From positions 124,001 to 188,000 of the forward strand of contig CAWJGF010000004.1 in the NCBI GenBank assembly GCA_963842335.1: 64,000 nt of DNA, read 5' to 3'. The stretch's first letter is position 1, and every line of letters begins with the position of its first letter. This stretch comes from PALSA-600 sp963842335. GTDB taxonomy: Bacteria; Actinomycetota; Thermoleophilia; Gaiellales; Gaiellaceae. Made by a program: the position numbers and the translations under genes. The notes beneath the pieces were generated by a model, which ran no database searches, had not been told where the DNA came from, and saw nothing but the letters and a program-made list of their open reading frames with translations. Shown in pieces: positions 1-6,474 of this stretch.

Positions 1-616
1 ACGGCAGCGGGTCGATCTCCTCGGCGCCGAACGGACGCAGCAGTTTGTTCGCGAGCGGCCGGAAGATGCGCGGGTGGAGGCCCAGGGCACAGAGGAAGCC
101 GAAGGCGACGAGCGGGAGCAGAGGCGCGTCCACCCCTTTCACCCACGCGAGGCTGACCACGAAGACGAGCACGCCGGAGATGGCCGATAGCGCGGCTTCG
201 ACGAAGATCGATGCCAGTACCTTCGGCGTCTCGGTGACGCCTGCCGAACGGCGCAGCGCCACCGTGCGCGCTGCGGGCGTCCAGATCCCACCCGGGATGT
301 ACTTCGCGAGCATCGAGACCATCTCGGCTTCGAGTGCGACGCGATAGGTGACGTCGATCTCCCAGGCGGCGAGAATGCGAATCCAGCCGAGGACGAAGAC
401 GAGGTAGTAGATCGTCACGGAGCCAAGCGCCAATGCGATGTAGGCAGGGCTCGCGTGCTCGAGTAGCGGCGCGGCCTTCGACCACTCACTGCGCACTGCC
501 CAGGCGCAAAAGCCGATGGTCGCCAGAACGAGCGCCAGCTGCAGTCCCTTCGCGAGGAGGGGATGCGCCCGCAGAAATGCCGGAACCGCACGCAAGCGCA
601 GGACGAAGACGGCCAC
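1..616 (-). CDS. Lysylphosphatidylglycerol synthase-type membrane protein (partial, C-terminus outside window)
   Basis: The open frame runs off the left edge, so only about the N-terminal 205 residues are visible. They contain several hydrophobic segments and a run reading MLAKYIPGGIWTPAAR, typical of the transmembrane region of lysylphosphatidylglycerol synthase/flippase-like proteins (PF03706 family). Members move or modify lipid-linked substrates in the cytoplasmic membrane; the substrate cannot be told here. I chose GTG at 616 because a TAGTCT -10 box (624-629) lies 7 nt upstream. An in-frame ATG at 691 would add an Arg/Ser/Pro-rich, unlikely N-terminus. The gene is divergent from gltX. 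Family call is fairly safe, function is inference. Confidence 0.7.
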   Translation of the reverse strand, partial: MAVFVLRLRAVPAFLRAHPLLAKGLQLALVLATIGFCAWAVRSEWSKAAPLLEHASPAYIALALGSVTIYYLVFVLGWIRILAAWEIDVTYRVALEAEMVSMLAKYIPGGIWTPAARTVALRRSAGVTETPKVLASIFVEAALSAISGVLVFVVSLAWVKGVDAPLLPLVAFGFLCALGLHPRIFRPLANKLLRPFGAEEIDPLP

Positions 617-623
617 GTTGACG

Positions 624-629
624 AGACTA
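624..629 (-). promoter_or_regulatory. -10 box TAGTCT, leaderless-type
   Basis: TAGTCT on the minus strand ends 7 nt before the GTG at 616, so transcription would start at or next to the start codon. No clear -35 is seen. Confidence 0.4.
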
Positions 630-692
630 ACGTTCGGGCCGGGGTATCCAGAGCGGGAGGACGATCGCCGGTCGGGCCGGCGGGCGACCATC

Positions 693-698
693 TAAGGT
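693..698 (+). promoter_or_regulatory. -10 box TAAGGT, leaderless-type, for gltX
   Basis: TAAGGT ends 8 nt before the GTG at 707. There is no Shine-Dalgarno sequence, which agrees with a leaderless transcript. Confidence 0.4.
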
Positions 699-706
699 CC
701 TGCGCT

Positions 707-1717
707 GTGACGCGCGTTCGCTTTGCTCCCAGTCCGACGGGCACGTTGCACGTCGGCAACGCGCTGAGTGCTGTTGCGAACCGCGGCTTCGGCGACTGGA
801 TGTTGTTGCGCATCGACGACACCGATCCCGAGCGCAACGTCGCCGACGGGGAGAGCGGGATCCTGGACGACCTGCGCTGGCTGGGGATCGAGTGGGACGA
901 GGGCCCGGTGCGCCAGAGCGAGCGGGCCGGGCGTCATCTCGAGGCCGCGCACGCCGCCGGTCTGCCGCAGCGGTTCGACGGAGTGATGCTCTGGCGCGAC
1001 GACGGCTCGCCGACGTTCCACCTCGCGAGCGTCGTCGACGACGCCGACTTTCACATCACACATGTCATCCGCGGCTCCGATCACCGGCCGAATGAGGATC
1101 TGCACGCCGCCCTCTTCCGCGCACTGGGGGTCGACCCGCCCGAGGTGATCCACCACGGCCTCGTGGTCGGCGACGATGGCAAGAAGCTGTCGAAGCGAGC
1201 GGAGGGGGCAACGGTCGCCGCGCTCCGCGACGACGGCTATCCGCCCGAGGCGGTCAGGGCCTACCTCGAGGAGCTCGGGCTCCCGAAGCACGACGTCCAC
1301 CTGGATCTGGCGCGCATCCGTTCGCTCTCCGTCGACGTCCTCGCGGGTCTCGACGATGCCGAGTTGGCGCGGCGCGCAGGCGTTCCCGTCGAGGCCGCGC
1401 CGCTGCTGCGCGGGGCGCACGATCTCGTCGAGGGCCGGGCGCTCGCTCGGTCAGTGCTCGAGCCGGAGCTGGTGGACACGACTCAGTCTCCGGAGACGCT
1501 CGAGCGGTTCGTCGAGCTCCGGTCCCAGTTCCCCGAGGCGCTCGAGAAGGACGAGGCGAAGACCTTGCTGCGCGAGTTGAAGGCGGTCGGCGGCAATCTC
1601 AAGGCGCTGAGGCTCGCGTTGACCGGAGCCGAGCGCGGGCCCGAGCTCTGGGCGGTGCTGAGTGCTCTACCGCGTGACGAGGCGCTGCGCCGCGCGAACC
1701 GCGAACTGGATGGTTAA
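707..1717 (+). CDS. gltX: Glutamyl-tRNA synthetase, compact form
   Basis: 336-residue class I aminoacyl-tRNA synthetase that charges tRNA with glutamate. The N-terminus reads RFAPSPTGTLHVGNA, with the HIGH-like HVGN at residues 15-18; a DDTDPER motif follows and KLSKR sits at 160-164. The C-terminal part (LRLALTGAERGPELWAVLSAL) matches the end of the GluRS anticodon-binding domain, which argues against a glutamyl-Q tRNA(Asp) synthetase. Usual GluRS is about 470-490 residues, so roughly 130 are missing, mainly in the region after the first Rossmann half. GTG start chosen from the -10 box and because FAPSPTG must lie near the N-terminus. The stop codon TAA lies inside a repeat element. cysS follows. 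Confidence 0.85.
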   Translation: MTRVRFAPSPTGTLHVGNALSAVANRGFGDWMLLRIDDTDPERNVADGESGILDDLRWLGIEWDEGPVRQSERAGRHLEAAHAAGLPQRFDGVMLWRDDGSPTFHLASVVDDADFHITHVIRGSDHRPNEDLHAALFRALGVDPPEVIHHGLVVGDDGKKLSKRAEGATVAALRDDGYPPEAVRAYLEELGLPKHDVHLDLARIRSLSVDVLAGLDDAELARRAGVPVEAAPLLRGAHDLVEGRALARSVLEPELVDTTQSPETLERFVELRSQFPEALEKDEAKTLLRELKAVGGNLKALRLALTGAERGPELWAVLSALPRDEALRRANRELDG

Positions 1718-1871
1718 TCGGTAGTTCGAGTGCTTTCGGGGATGGCCTGGATCAAGCAGGTCGCCCAGGTCGGGCGCAGGGCATAGCGGTGTCCACGTTC
1801 AAGCCCGACCTGGGCGAGATGCGCGCATCCAGGTCACCATCCGTGGTGCTCCAGTACCGATCGACCATCTA
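1709..1871 (+). repeat. TIR element, copy 1 (long form)
   Basis: About 163 bp, bounded by imperfect inverted repeats: GATGGTTAATCGGTAG at the left and, read inverted, TAGATGGTCGATCGGTAC at the right. Copy 2 at 6372-6474 shares the left 50 bp and right 40 bp in inverted orientation. This copy carries about 60 extra bp in the middle containing a perfect 15-bp inverted repeat. The gltX stop codon (1715-1717) is inside the left end. No transposase is present. Confidence 0.75.
1761..1817 (+). repeat. Perfect 15-bp inverted repeat nested in the TIR element
   Basis: TCGCCCAGGTCGGGC at 1761-1775 is exactly complementary to 1803-1817, with a 27-nt loop. It could form a strong hairpin in the gltX 3' transcript. 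Copy 2 lacks it. Confidence 0.85.
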
Positions 1872-1875
1872 GCCT
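1870..1875 (+). promoter_or_regulatory. -10 box TAGCCT, leaderless-type, for cysS
   Basis: TAGCCT ends 8 nt before the cysS GTG. It overlaps the right end of the TIR element, so the element may supply part of the cysS promoter. Confidence 0.4.
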
Positions 1876-1883
1876 AGAGACCC

Positions 1884-3176
1884 GTGCGCCTCTACGACAC
1901 GTTCTCGCGTTCGCTCGTCGAGCTTCCGCCGGCCCCCGGGCCTATTCGGATGTACTTCTGCGGCCCGACGGTCTACGCGCGCGCCCACATCGGCAACGCA
2001 CGTCCCTTCGTCGTCGGCATGTGGCTTCGCGCCTGGTTGCGAGCGACGGGCTACGAGGCGCAGCTCGTGCACAACATCACCGACATCAACGACAAGATCT
2101 ATGACGCCGCGCCGGGCGCGAGCGCCGAGCTGGCCGAGCGGGCCACCGGTTGGTATCTCGAGGACACGAGCGATCTCGGGCTCGGCATGCCGGACCACCT
2201 GCCGCGGGCGACCGAGTCGGTGCCGGAGATCGTGGCATTCATCGAGGAGCTGATCGGGCACGGCAACGCCTACGCGGTGCAGGGCGACGTCTACTTCCGG
2301 GTCGCGAGCTTTCCCGAGTACGGGCGGCTCTCCGGCCAGCGGCCCGATCAGGTCGAGCAGGGCGAGGCGCCGAGCGCGCTGAAGGAGGATCCACGCGACT
2401 TCGCGCTCTGGAAGGCGAACAAGCCGGAGACCGAGGACACGTGGTGGGACGCTCCGTGGGGGCGGGGCCGACCCGGCTGGCACATCGAGTGCTCCGCGAT
2501 GGCGGAGGAGATCTTCGGCCCGGCGTTCGAGATCCACGGCGGCGGCCTCGACCTCGTCTTCCCCCATCACGAGAACGAGGTCGCGCAGTCGCGGGCGCTC
2601 GGGCATCCGTTCGCCGAGATCTGGACGCACAACGGAATGCTGCGCTTCACGGGTGAGAAGATGTCGAAGTCGGCGGGCTACGTCGCGACGATTCGCGAGA
2701 CGATCGACGAGTGGGGGCGCGAGGCGGTGCTGGTCTTCTTCCTGACCGCTCACTGGCGCAAGCCGATCGACTTCTCACAGGAGACGATGGCCCAGGCTGT
2801 TGCCCGCCGGGACACGCTGAAGAACGCGTTCACCCTTCCCGCTGCCGAGCATGACGAGAGCGGGTGGGCGGCGTTCGCGGCCGCGCTCGACGATGACTTC
2901 GATACCCCCGCTGCGCTCGCCGTCCTGCACGAATGGGCCTCGACCCGCCGGCTCGAGCTGCTGCGTCGCGGTCTCGCCGTCTTCGGACTCGAGTCGCTCG
3001 CCGTGCGCGAGGAGGCGCCGGCCGAGATCGTGGAGCTGGCCGAGCGCCGCGCGTCCGCCCGGTCGGAACGGGACTTCGAAGCGTCGGACCGGCTTCGCGA
3101 CGAGCTCGCGGAGCGGGGTTGGGAGATGCGCGACGAGCCGGGCGGCGGGCACACCCTCGTCCGGCGTGACGTATGA
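1884..3176 (+). CDS. cysS: Cysteinyl-tRNA synthetase
   Basis: 430 residues, class I synthetase that charges tRNA-Cys. The zinc-binding CGPTVY motif begins at C26, HIGN is at 35-38, the second zinc motif reads GWHIECSAM, and GEKMSKS places KMSKS at 259-263. Length is slightly short of the usual 460. The actinobacterial paralogue MshC (mycothiol ligase) is an alternative, but the intact C-terminal ASDRLRDEL helix and the gltX/rlmB neighbourhood favour CysS. Start GTG. The stop overlaps the rlmB ATG by 4 nt (ATGA), so the two are probably translationally coupled. Confidence 0.93.
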   Translation: MRLYDTFSRSLVELPPAPGPIRMYFCGPTVYARAHIGNARPFVVGMWLRAWLRATGYEAQLVHNITDINDKIYDAAPGASAELAERATGWYLEDTSDLGLGMPDHLPRATESVPEIVAFIEELIGHGNAYAVQGDVYFRVASFPEYGRLSGQRPDQVEQGEAPSALKEDPRDFALWKANKPETEDTWWDAPWGRGRPGWHIECSAMAEEIFGPAFEIHGGGLDLVFPHHENEVAQSRALGHPFAEIWTHNGMLRFTGEKMSKSAGYVATIRETIDEWGREAVLVFFLTAHWRKPIDFSQETMAQAVARRDTLKNAFTLPAAEHDESGWAAFAAALDDDFDTPAALAVLHEWASTRRLELLRRGLAVFGLESLAVREEAPAEIVELAERRASARSERDFEASDRLRDELAERGWEMRDEPGGGHTLVRRDV

Positions 3177-3883
3177 CCCCCGACCTCGTCTACGGGCGGC
3201 GGGCGGTCCGCGAGGCGCTGCGCGGGCACCGGGAGGTGCTCGAGCTCTGGGCCACCGAGCGGGCCGTGAAATCCGAGGACTGGCTCGCCGAGCAACGGCC
3301 GAAGGCGAAGGCCGAACGGGAGCTCACCGAGCGGGCCGAAACACGGGATCACCAGGGGGTTTTGGCTCTGGTAGAGCCGTTTCGCTATGCCGACGCCTAC
3401 GCGCTGGCAGCCGCCGAGAAGCCGCTGCTGGCCGTGCTCGACCGCGTCACCGACCCACGCAACCTGGGCGCGGTCTGCCGGAGCGCCGACGGCGCCGGCG
3501 CGACGGGCGTCGTCGTCCCGGCACACGGGTCGGCCGTCGTCACGCCGGCCGTCGCCCGGGCGTCGGCCGGGGCGGTGGAGCACGTCCCAGTCGCTGTCGT
3601 CAGCAACCTTGCGCGCTATCTCGAAGAGGTGAAAGGCGCCGACCTCTGGATCTTCGGCGCGACAGGCGGCGAGGGAACGCCGACCATGTGGCAGACCGAT
3701 CTCACCGGCGGCGTCGCGATTGTCCTCGGCGCGGAAGGGAAGGGACTGCGGCCGCTCGTGCGGCGCACGTGCGACGCGCTCGTCTCGATTCCGCTCGCCG
3801 GTCAGGTCGAGTCGCTGAACGTCAGCGTCGCAGCTGCCGTCCTCCTGTACGAAGCGCGGCGCCAACGCACTGCGAATGGCTGA
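3173..3883 (+). CDS. rlmB: 23S rRNA (guanosine-2'-O-)-methyltransferase RlmB-like (SpoU/TrmH)
   Basis: 236 residues. The N-terminal part (YGRRAVREAL) resembles the SpoU substrate-binding domain. The C-terminal SPOUT knot shows motif 1 (NLGAVCRSADGAGATGVV), motif 2 (VLGAEGKGLRP) and motif 3 (IPLAGQVESLNVSVAAAVLLYE). It uses S-adenosylmethionine to methylate a ribose in 23S rRNA; exact nucleotide specificity is inferred from synteny. It overlaps cysS by 4 nt and the next gene by 8 nt, in the cysS-rlmB-yacP-sigH order known from Bacillus. Confidence 0.88.
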   Translation: MTPDLVYGRRAVREALRGHREVLELWATERAVKSEDWLAEQRPKAKAERELTERAETRDHQGVLALVEPFRYADAYALAAAEKPLLAVLDRVTDPRNLGAVCRSADGAGATGVVVPAHGSAVVTPAVARASAGAVEHVPVAVVSNLARYLEEVKGADLWIFGATGGEGTPTMWQTDLTGGVAIVLGAEGKGLRPLVRRTCDALVSIPLAGQVESLNVSVAAAVLLYEARRQRTANG

Positions 3884-4307
3884 TCCCTCCCTCTACCTGT
3901 TCGACGGCTACAACCTGCTTCACGCCGGGCCCTTCGACCGGGCGAGCGAGCTGATCGACTCGCTCGCGAGCTTCGTCGCGTTGCGCGGGGCACGGGGCAT
4001 CGTCGTCTTCGACGGCGTCGGCGAGGACGCGACACGAGGCCCGCTTCAGGTCAGGTACGCGGCGCACGCGGACACGCTGCTCGAGCGGCTCGCGGCCGAG
4101 CAGCGGGGGCGCGAGCAGGTGCTGCTCGTGACGAGCGACTCGACCGTTGCGGCTGCCTCGGGCGGTCAGGTGACGAAGCTCTCCTCCCAGGGGTTCTTCC
4201 GCGACCTCGAACCGGGTGGCCGCCGGGAAGACCGCCCGCGCGGCCTCGAGGGGAAGCTCGACGAGGCGACCCGCGCCCGCCTCGAGCGGCTCCGCCGAGG
4301 CGAGTAA
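3876..4307 (+). CDS. NYN-domain RNA-binding protein, YacP/Rae1-like
   Basis: 143 residues. The N-terminus YLFDGYNLLHA carries the conserved Asp and Asn of NYN (PIN-like) nuclease domains. VVFDGVG follows, then VTSDSTV, matching the second and third acidic strands. In Bacillus the syntenic protein Rae1 is a ribosome-associated endoribonuclease; activity here is inferred from family and position. It overlaps rlmB by 8 nt and ends 133 bp before the sigma factor. Confidence 0.8.
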   Translation: MADPSLYLFDGYNLLHAGPFDRASELIDSLASFVALRGARGIVVFDGVGEDATRGPLQVRYAAHADTLLERLAAEQRGREQVLLVTSDSTVAAASGGQVTKLSSQGFFRDLEPGGRREDRPRGLEGKLDEATRARLERLRRGE

Positions 4308-4329
4308 GCGGGTCCACTGCAATTGGGGC

Positions 4330-4358
4330 TTGTGCTCCTTGCACACCGGTGCTAGATT
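4330..4358 (+). promoter_or_regulatory. Candidate sigma-70-type promoter upstream of the SigH-like gene
   Basis: TTGTGC at 4330-4335, a 17-bp spacer, then TAGATT at 4353-4358. This would start transcription near 4365 and give a leader of about 75 nt. The leader ends with AAAGGGG ahead of the GTG at 4441. Confidence 0.45.
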
Positions 4359-4440
4359 CACCTCAACCTCAGGGTGAGACTTCGGTGGTTCAGGACGGAG
4401 GTCGATCCCACAAAACGCCTGCGAACAAAGGGGATCCACC

Positions 4441-5103
4441 GTGTCCGTCCGCACCGCAACCATTCCGAAGTCGCCGCAGAAGGTTCAACGAGAGCTTGAG
4501 GATCTGCAGCTCGTCCTGAAGGCGCGCAACGGCAGTTCCATCGCGATGGACCAGCTGATGCGGCGCTACACGTCGTTCGTCCGACTGAAGGCAAGCTCCT
4601 ATTTCCTCGCCGGCGGCGACTCGGAAGACCTGATTCAGGAGGGCCTCGTCGGCCTCTACAAGGCCGTGCGCGACTTCCGCCCCGACAAGGAGACGTCGTT
4701 CCGCTCGTTCGCGGAGTTGTGCGTGACGCGCCAGATCATCACGGCGATCAAGACGGCGACGCGGTTCAAGCACGCCCCGTTGAACCAGTACGTCTCGTTC
4801 AGCCATACCCCGGCCGGCCAGGACGGTGACGACTGCACCCTCGGCGATGCGCTCCCCGGCCCGAACGTGAACGACCCGGCCGTGCGCGTCATCTCCACCG
4901 AGGAGCTCCAGTCGCTCGTCGGGTGCCTCTCGTCGACGCTCTCGCCGCTCGAGGCCGACGCGCTGCGTCACTACCTCGAGGGCTCGTCCTATGAGCAGAT
5001 GGCGGACGACCTCGGCTGCGACACGAAGACGATCGACAACGCCCTGCAGCGCGTGAAGCGGAAGATCCTGACGCATCAGGAGACGCGTCAGGTTCTTCAG
5101 TAG
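4441..5103 (+). CDS. sigH: RNA polymerase sigma factor, SigH/Spo0H-like
   Basis: 220 residues. Region 2 is clear: MDQLMRRYTSFVRLKA, then DLIQEGLVGLYKAVRDF and SFRSFAELCVTRQI. Region 4 at the C-terminus reads LSPLEADALRHYLEGSSYEQMADDLGCDTKTIDNALQRVK split over a helix-turn-helix. Length and sequence match sigma-30 (SigH) of Firmicutes rather than ECF factors, and the position after cysS-rlmB-yacP matches too. A GTG start follows AAAGGGG. Unlike Bacillus, rpmG-secE-nusG do not follow; a tRNA gene does. Promoter targets are unknown. Confidence 0.85.
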   Translation: MSVRTATIPKSPQKVQRELEDLQLVLKARNGSSIAMDQLMRRYTSFVRLKASSYFLAGGDSEDLIQEGLVGLYKAVRDFRPDKETSFRSFAELCVTRQIITAIKTATRFKHAPLNQYVSFSHTPAGQDGDDCTLGDALPGPNVNDPAVRVISTEELQSLVGCLSSTLSPLEADALRHYLEGSSYEQMADDLGCDTKTIDNALQRVKRKILTHQETRQVLQ

Positions 5104-5113
5104 GCACAACGCG

Positions 5114-5281
5114 TCAGTAAACATCGGTCCGCGCGATCTCGTATGTCGCCGCGAGACGGATGTTCTTCACTTGGCCGTTTCGGGTCGCCTCGACTCTCAA
5201 CGAGGCGTGGTGTCCCGTCATGACGTCCTCGATGAAGAGTGCATGTGGCCTCGGGCAGGCCGTGTCCAAAACAGACAACAC
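5114..5281 (-). CDS. Candidate small protein, unknown (55 aa)
   Basis: Open frame in the gap between the sigma factor and tRNA-Thr, on the opposite strand. From GTG 5281 it reads as a 55-residue polypeptide ending HASLRVEATRNGQVKNIRLA plus a short tail; the alternating pattern looks protein-like. An imperfect -10 (TAGGCA) lies 6 nt before the GTG. I recognise no family. Third-position GC is lower than in neighbours, so this may be chance. Confidence 0.3.
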   Translation of the reverse strand: MLSVLDTACPRPHALFIEDVMTGHHASLRVEATRNGQVKNIRLAATYEIARTDVY

Positions 5282-5305
5282 GGGTGATGCCTACAATTGG
5301 AGTGC

Positions 5306-5377
5306 GCCGGAGTAGCTCAGTTGGCAGAGCAGGGGTCTTGTAAAGCGCGGGCCGGGGGTTCGAGTCCCCCCTCCGGC
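5306..5377 (+). tRNA. tRNA-Thr (anticodon TGT) with a mismatched anticodon stem
   Basis: A 72-nt cloverleaf. The acceptor stem GCCGGAG/CTCCGGC is perfect, the D-arm is GCTC/GAGC, and the T-arm is GGGGG-TTCGAGT-CCCCC. The anticodon loop CTTGTAA reads TGT. The anticodon stem GGGGT (5332-5336) against AGCGC (5344-5348) has two G-G oppositions among five pairs, which is abnormal. CCA is not encoded. A TACAAT box at 5292-5297 may be its -10. Confidence 0.85.
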
Positions 5378-5393
5378 CTCCTCTCCTCTCGCG

Positions 5394-6359
5394 CTACTCG
5401 GGTGCGGCGAGTGCCTGCTCGAGGTCGGCCCAGAGCGCGTCCCCGTCCTCCAGGCCGACGGAGAGTCGCAACAGGCCCCGCGGGATTCGGTCGCCTTCCC
5501 AACGGTGGCGGCTCTCGAGCGACGACTCGACGCCGCCCAGGGACGTCTGATTGCGAATCAGCTTCAGGGAGGTCTCGACCGTGCGTGCATCGTCGTCGCC
5601 GACGTCGAACGAGATCACCCCGCCGAGCCCTGGATAGCGCACTCTCGACACACCTGGGTGGGCTGTCAGGAGCCGCGCAAGCTCCTGCGCCGTCTCGGTC
5701 TGGCGGCGCACGCGAACCTCGAGGGTCTGGAGCCCGCGCAACAACGCCGCGGCCGCGTCAGGCGCCGCAGCGAGTCCCAGTCGCATCCTCGCGTCGTAGA
5801 GCCGCCGCGTCTGTTCGGCGGCGCGCGTCACGGTTGCGCCGAGCATCGCGTCGGAATGCCCGGTCAGATACTTCGTCGCCGAGTGCACGACGACGTCGGC
5901 ACCTTCGTCGAGCGCGCGGAGAAAGACGGGCGTGGAGAGCGTCGCATCGCAGACGACGAGCGCGTCATGGGCGCGCACGGCATCCCAGTCGGGTTGGGTC
6001 AGGATCGGGTTGGCGGGCGCTTCGACCCAGATGATGTCCGCGTCCGCAGGTGGCGCGCCGGTCTGGTCGTACTCCACCACTTGGAGCCCCCACGGCTCGA
6101 ACTGCGCGAAGGTCACGCCGGTGCCGAAATACGCGCCCTCGGCGAGCGCCACCTTCGCGCCGGGGCGGCAGAAGGCGAGGACGCACGCCGTCACGGCCGA
6201 GGTGCCCGACGCGTAGAGCAGCGCATCGCCGGCTTCGAGCTCGCCGAGTTGCCGCTCGGCCTCCGTGCCCGTCGGGTGCGCATACCGTTGATAGATGAAG
6301 GCGCCAGGCTCACCCGCCTCGTCGTAGGGCCAGACGGTGTTGCGATCAACGCTTGTCAC
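5394..6359 (-). CDS. Cys/Met metabolism PLP-dependent enzyme (trans-sulfuration family)
   Basis: 321 residues of the cystathionine gamma-synthase/lyase and methionine gamma-lyase fold. YQRYAHPTGTEAERQLGELE resembles the N-terminal substrate region. SGTSAVTA binds the PLP phosphate, DATLSTPVF carries the PLP-binding Asp, and HSATKYLTGHSD holds the Schiff-base lysine. It is shorter than the usual 380-400. Exact reaction (synthase or lyase) cannot be told from sequence. ATG start; TIR element copy 2 begins 12 nt upstream. The class V enzyme gene lies beyond that element on the same strand. Confidence 0.85.
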   Translation of the reverse strand: MTSVDRNTVWPYDEAGEPGAFIYQRYAHPTGTEAERQLGELEAGDALLYASGTSAVTACVLAFCRPGAKVALAEGAYFGTGVTFAQFEPWGLQVVEYDQTGAPPADADIIWVEAPANPILTQPDWDAVRAHDALVVCDATLSTPVFLRALDEGADVVVHSATKYLTGHSDAMLGATVTRAAEQTRRLYDARMRLGLAAAPDAAAALLRGLQTLEVRVRRQTETAQELARLLTAHPGVSRVRYPGLGGVISFDVGDDDARTVETSLKLIRNQTSLGGVESSLESRHRWEGDRIPRGLLRLSVGLEDGDALWADLEQALAAPE

Positions 6360-6371
6360 GGATCACCAATG

Positions 6372-6474
6372 TAGATGGTTGATCGGTAATTGGAGCACCC
6401 ACGGATCGTGACCTGGTCGACCTGCTTGATCCAGGCCATCCCCGAAGGCACTCGCAATTATCGATCAACCTCTA
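6372..6474 (-). repeat. TIR element, copy 2 (short form)
   Basis: About 103 bp. Its ends are mutually inverted: TAGATGGTTGATCGGTAATTG at one side, TAGAGGTTGATCGATAATTG at the other. The core shares CGGGGATGGCCTGGATCAAG with copy 1 at 1709-1871. The terminal TAG on the minus strand is the stop codon of the upstream aminotransferase gene, the same relation copy 1 has to gltX. Confidence 0.78.

Noticed and set aside
45..347. A 100-codon plus-strand open frame at the left edge
   Set aside because: It is antisense to the flippase-like membrane protein, whose frame gives a much better family match.
707..1717. Glutamyl-Q tRNA(Asp) synthetase instead of GltX
   Set aside because: The C-terminal end matches the GluRS anticodon-binding domain, which GluQ-RS lacks, and the cysS neighbour supports GltX.
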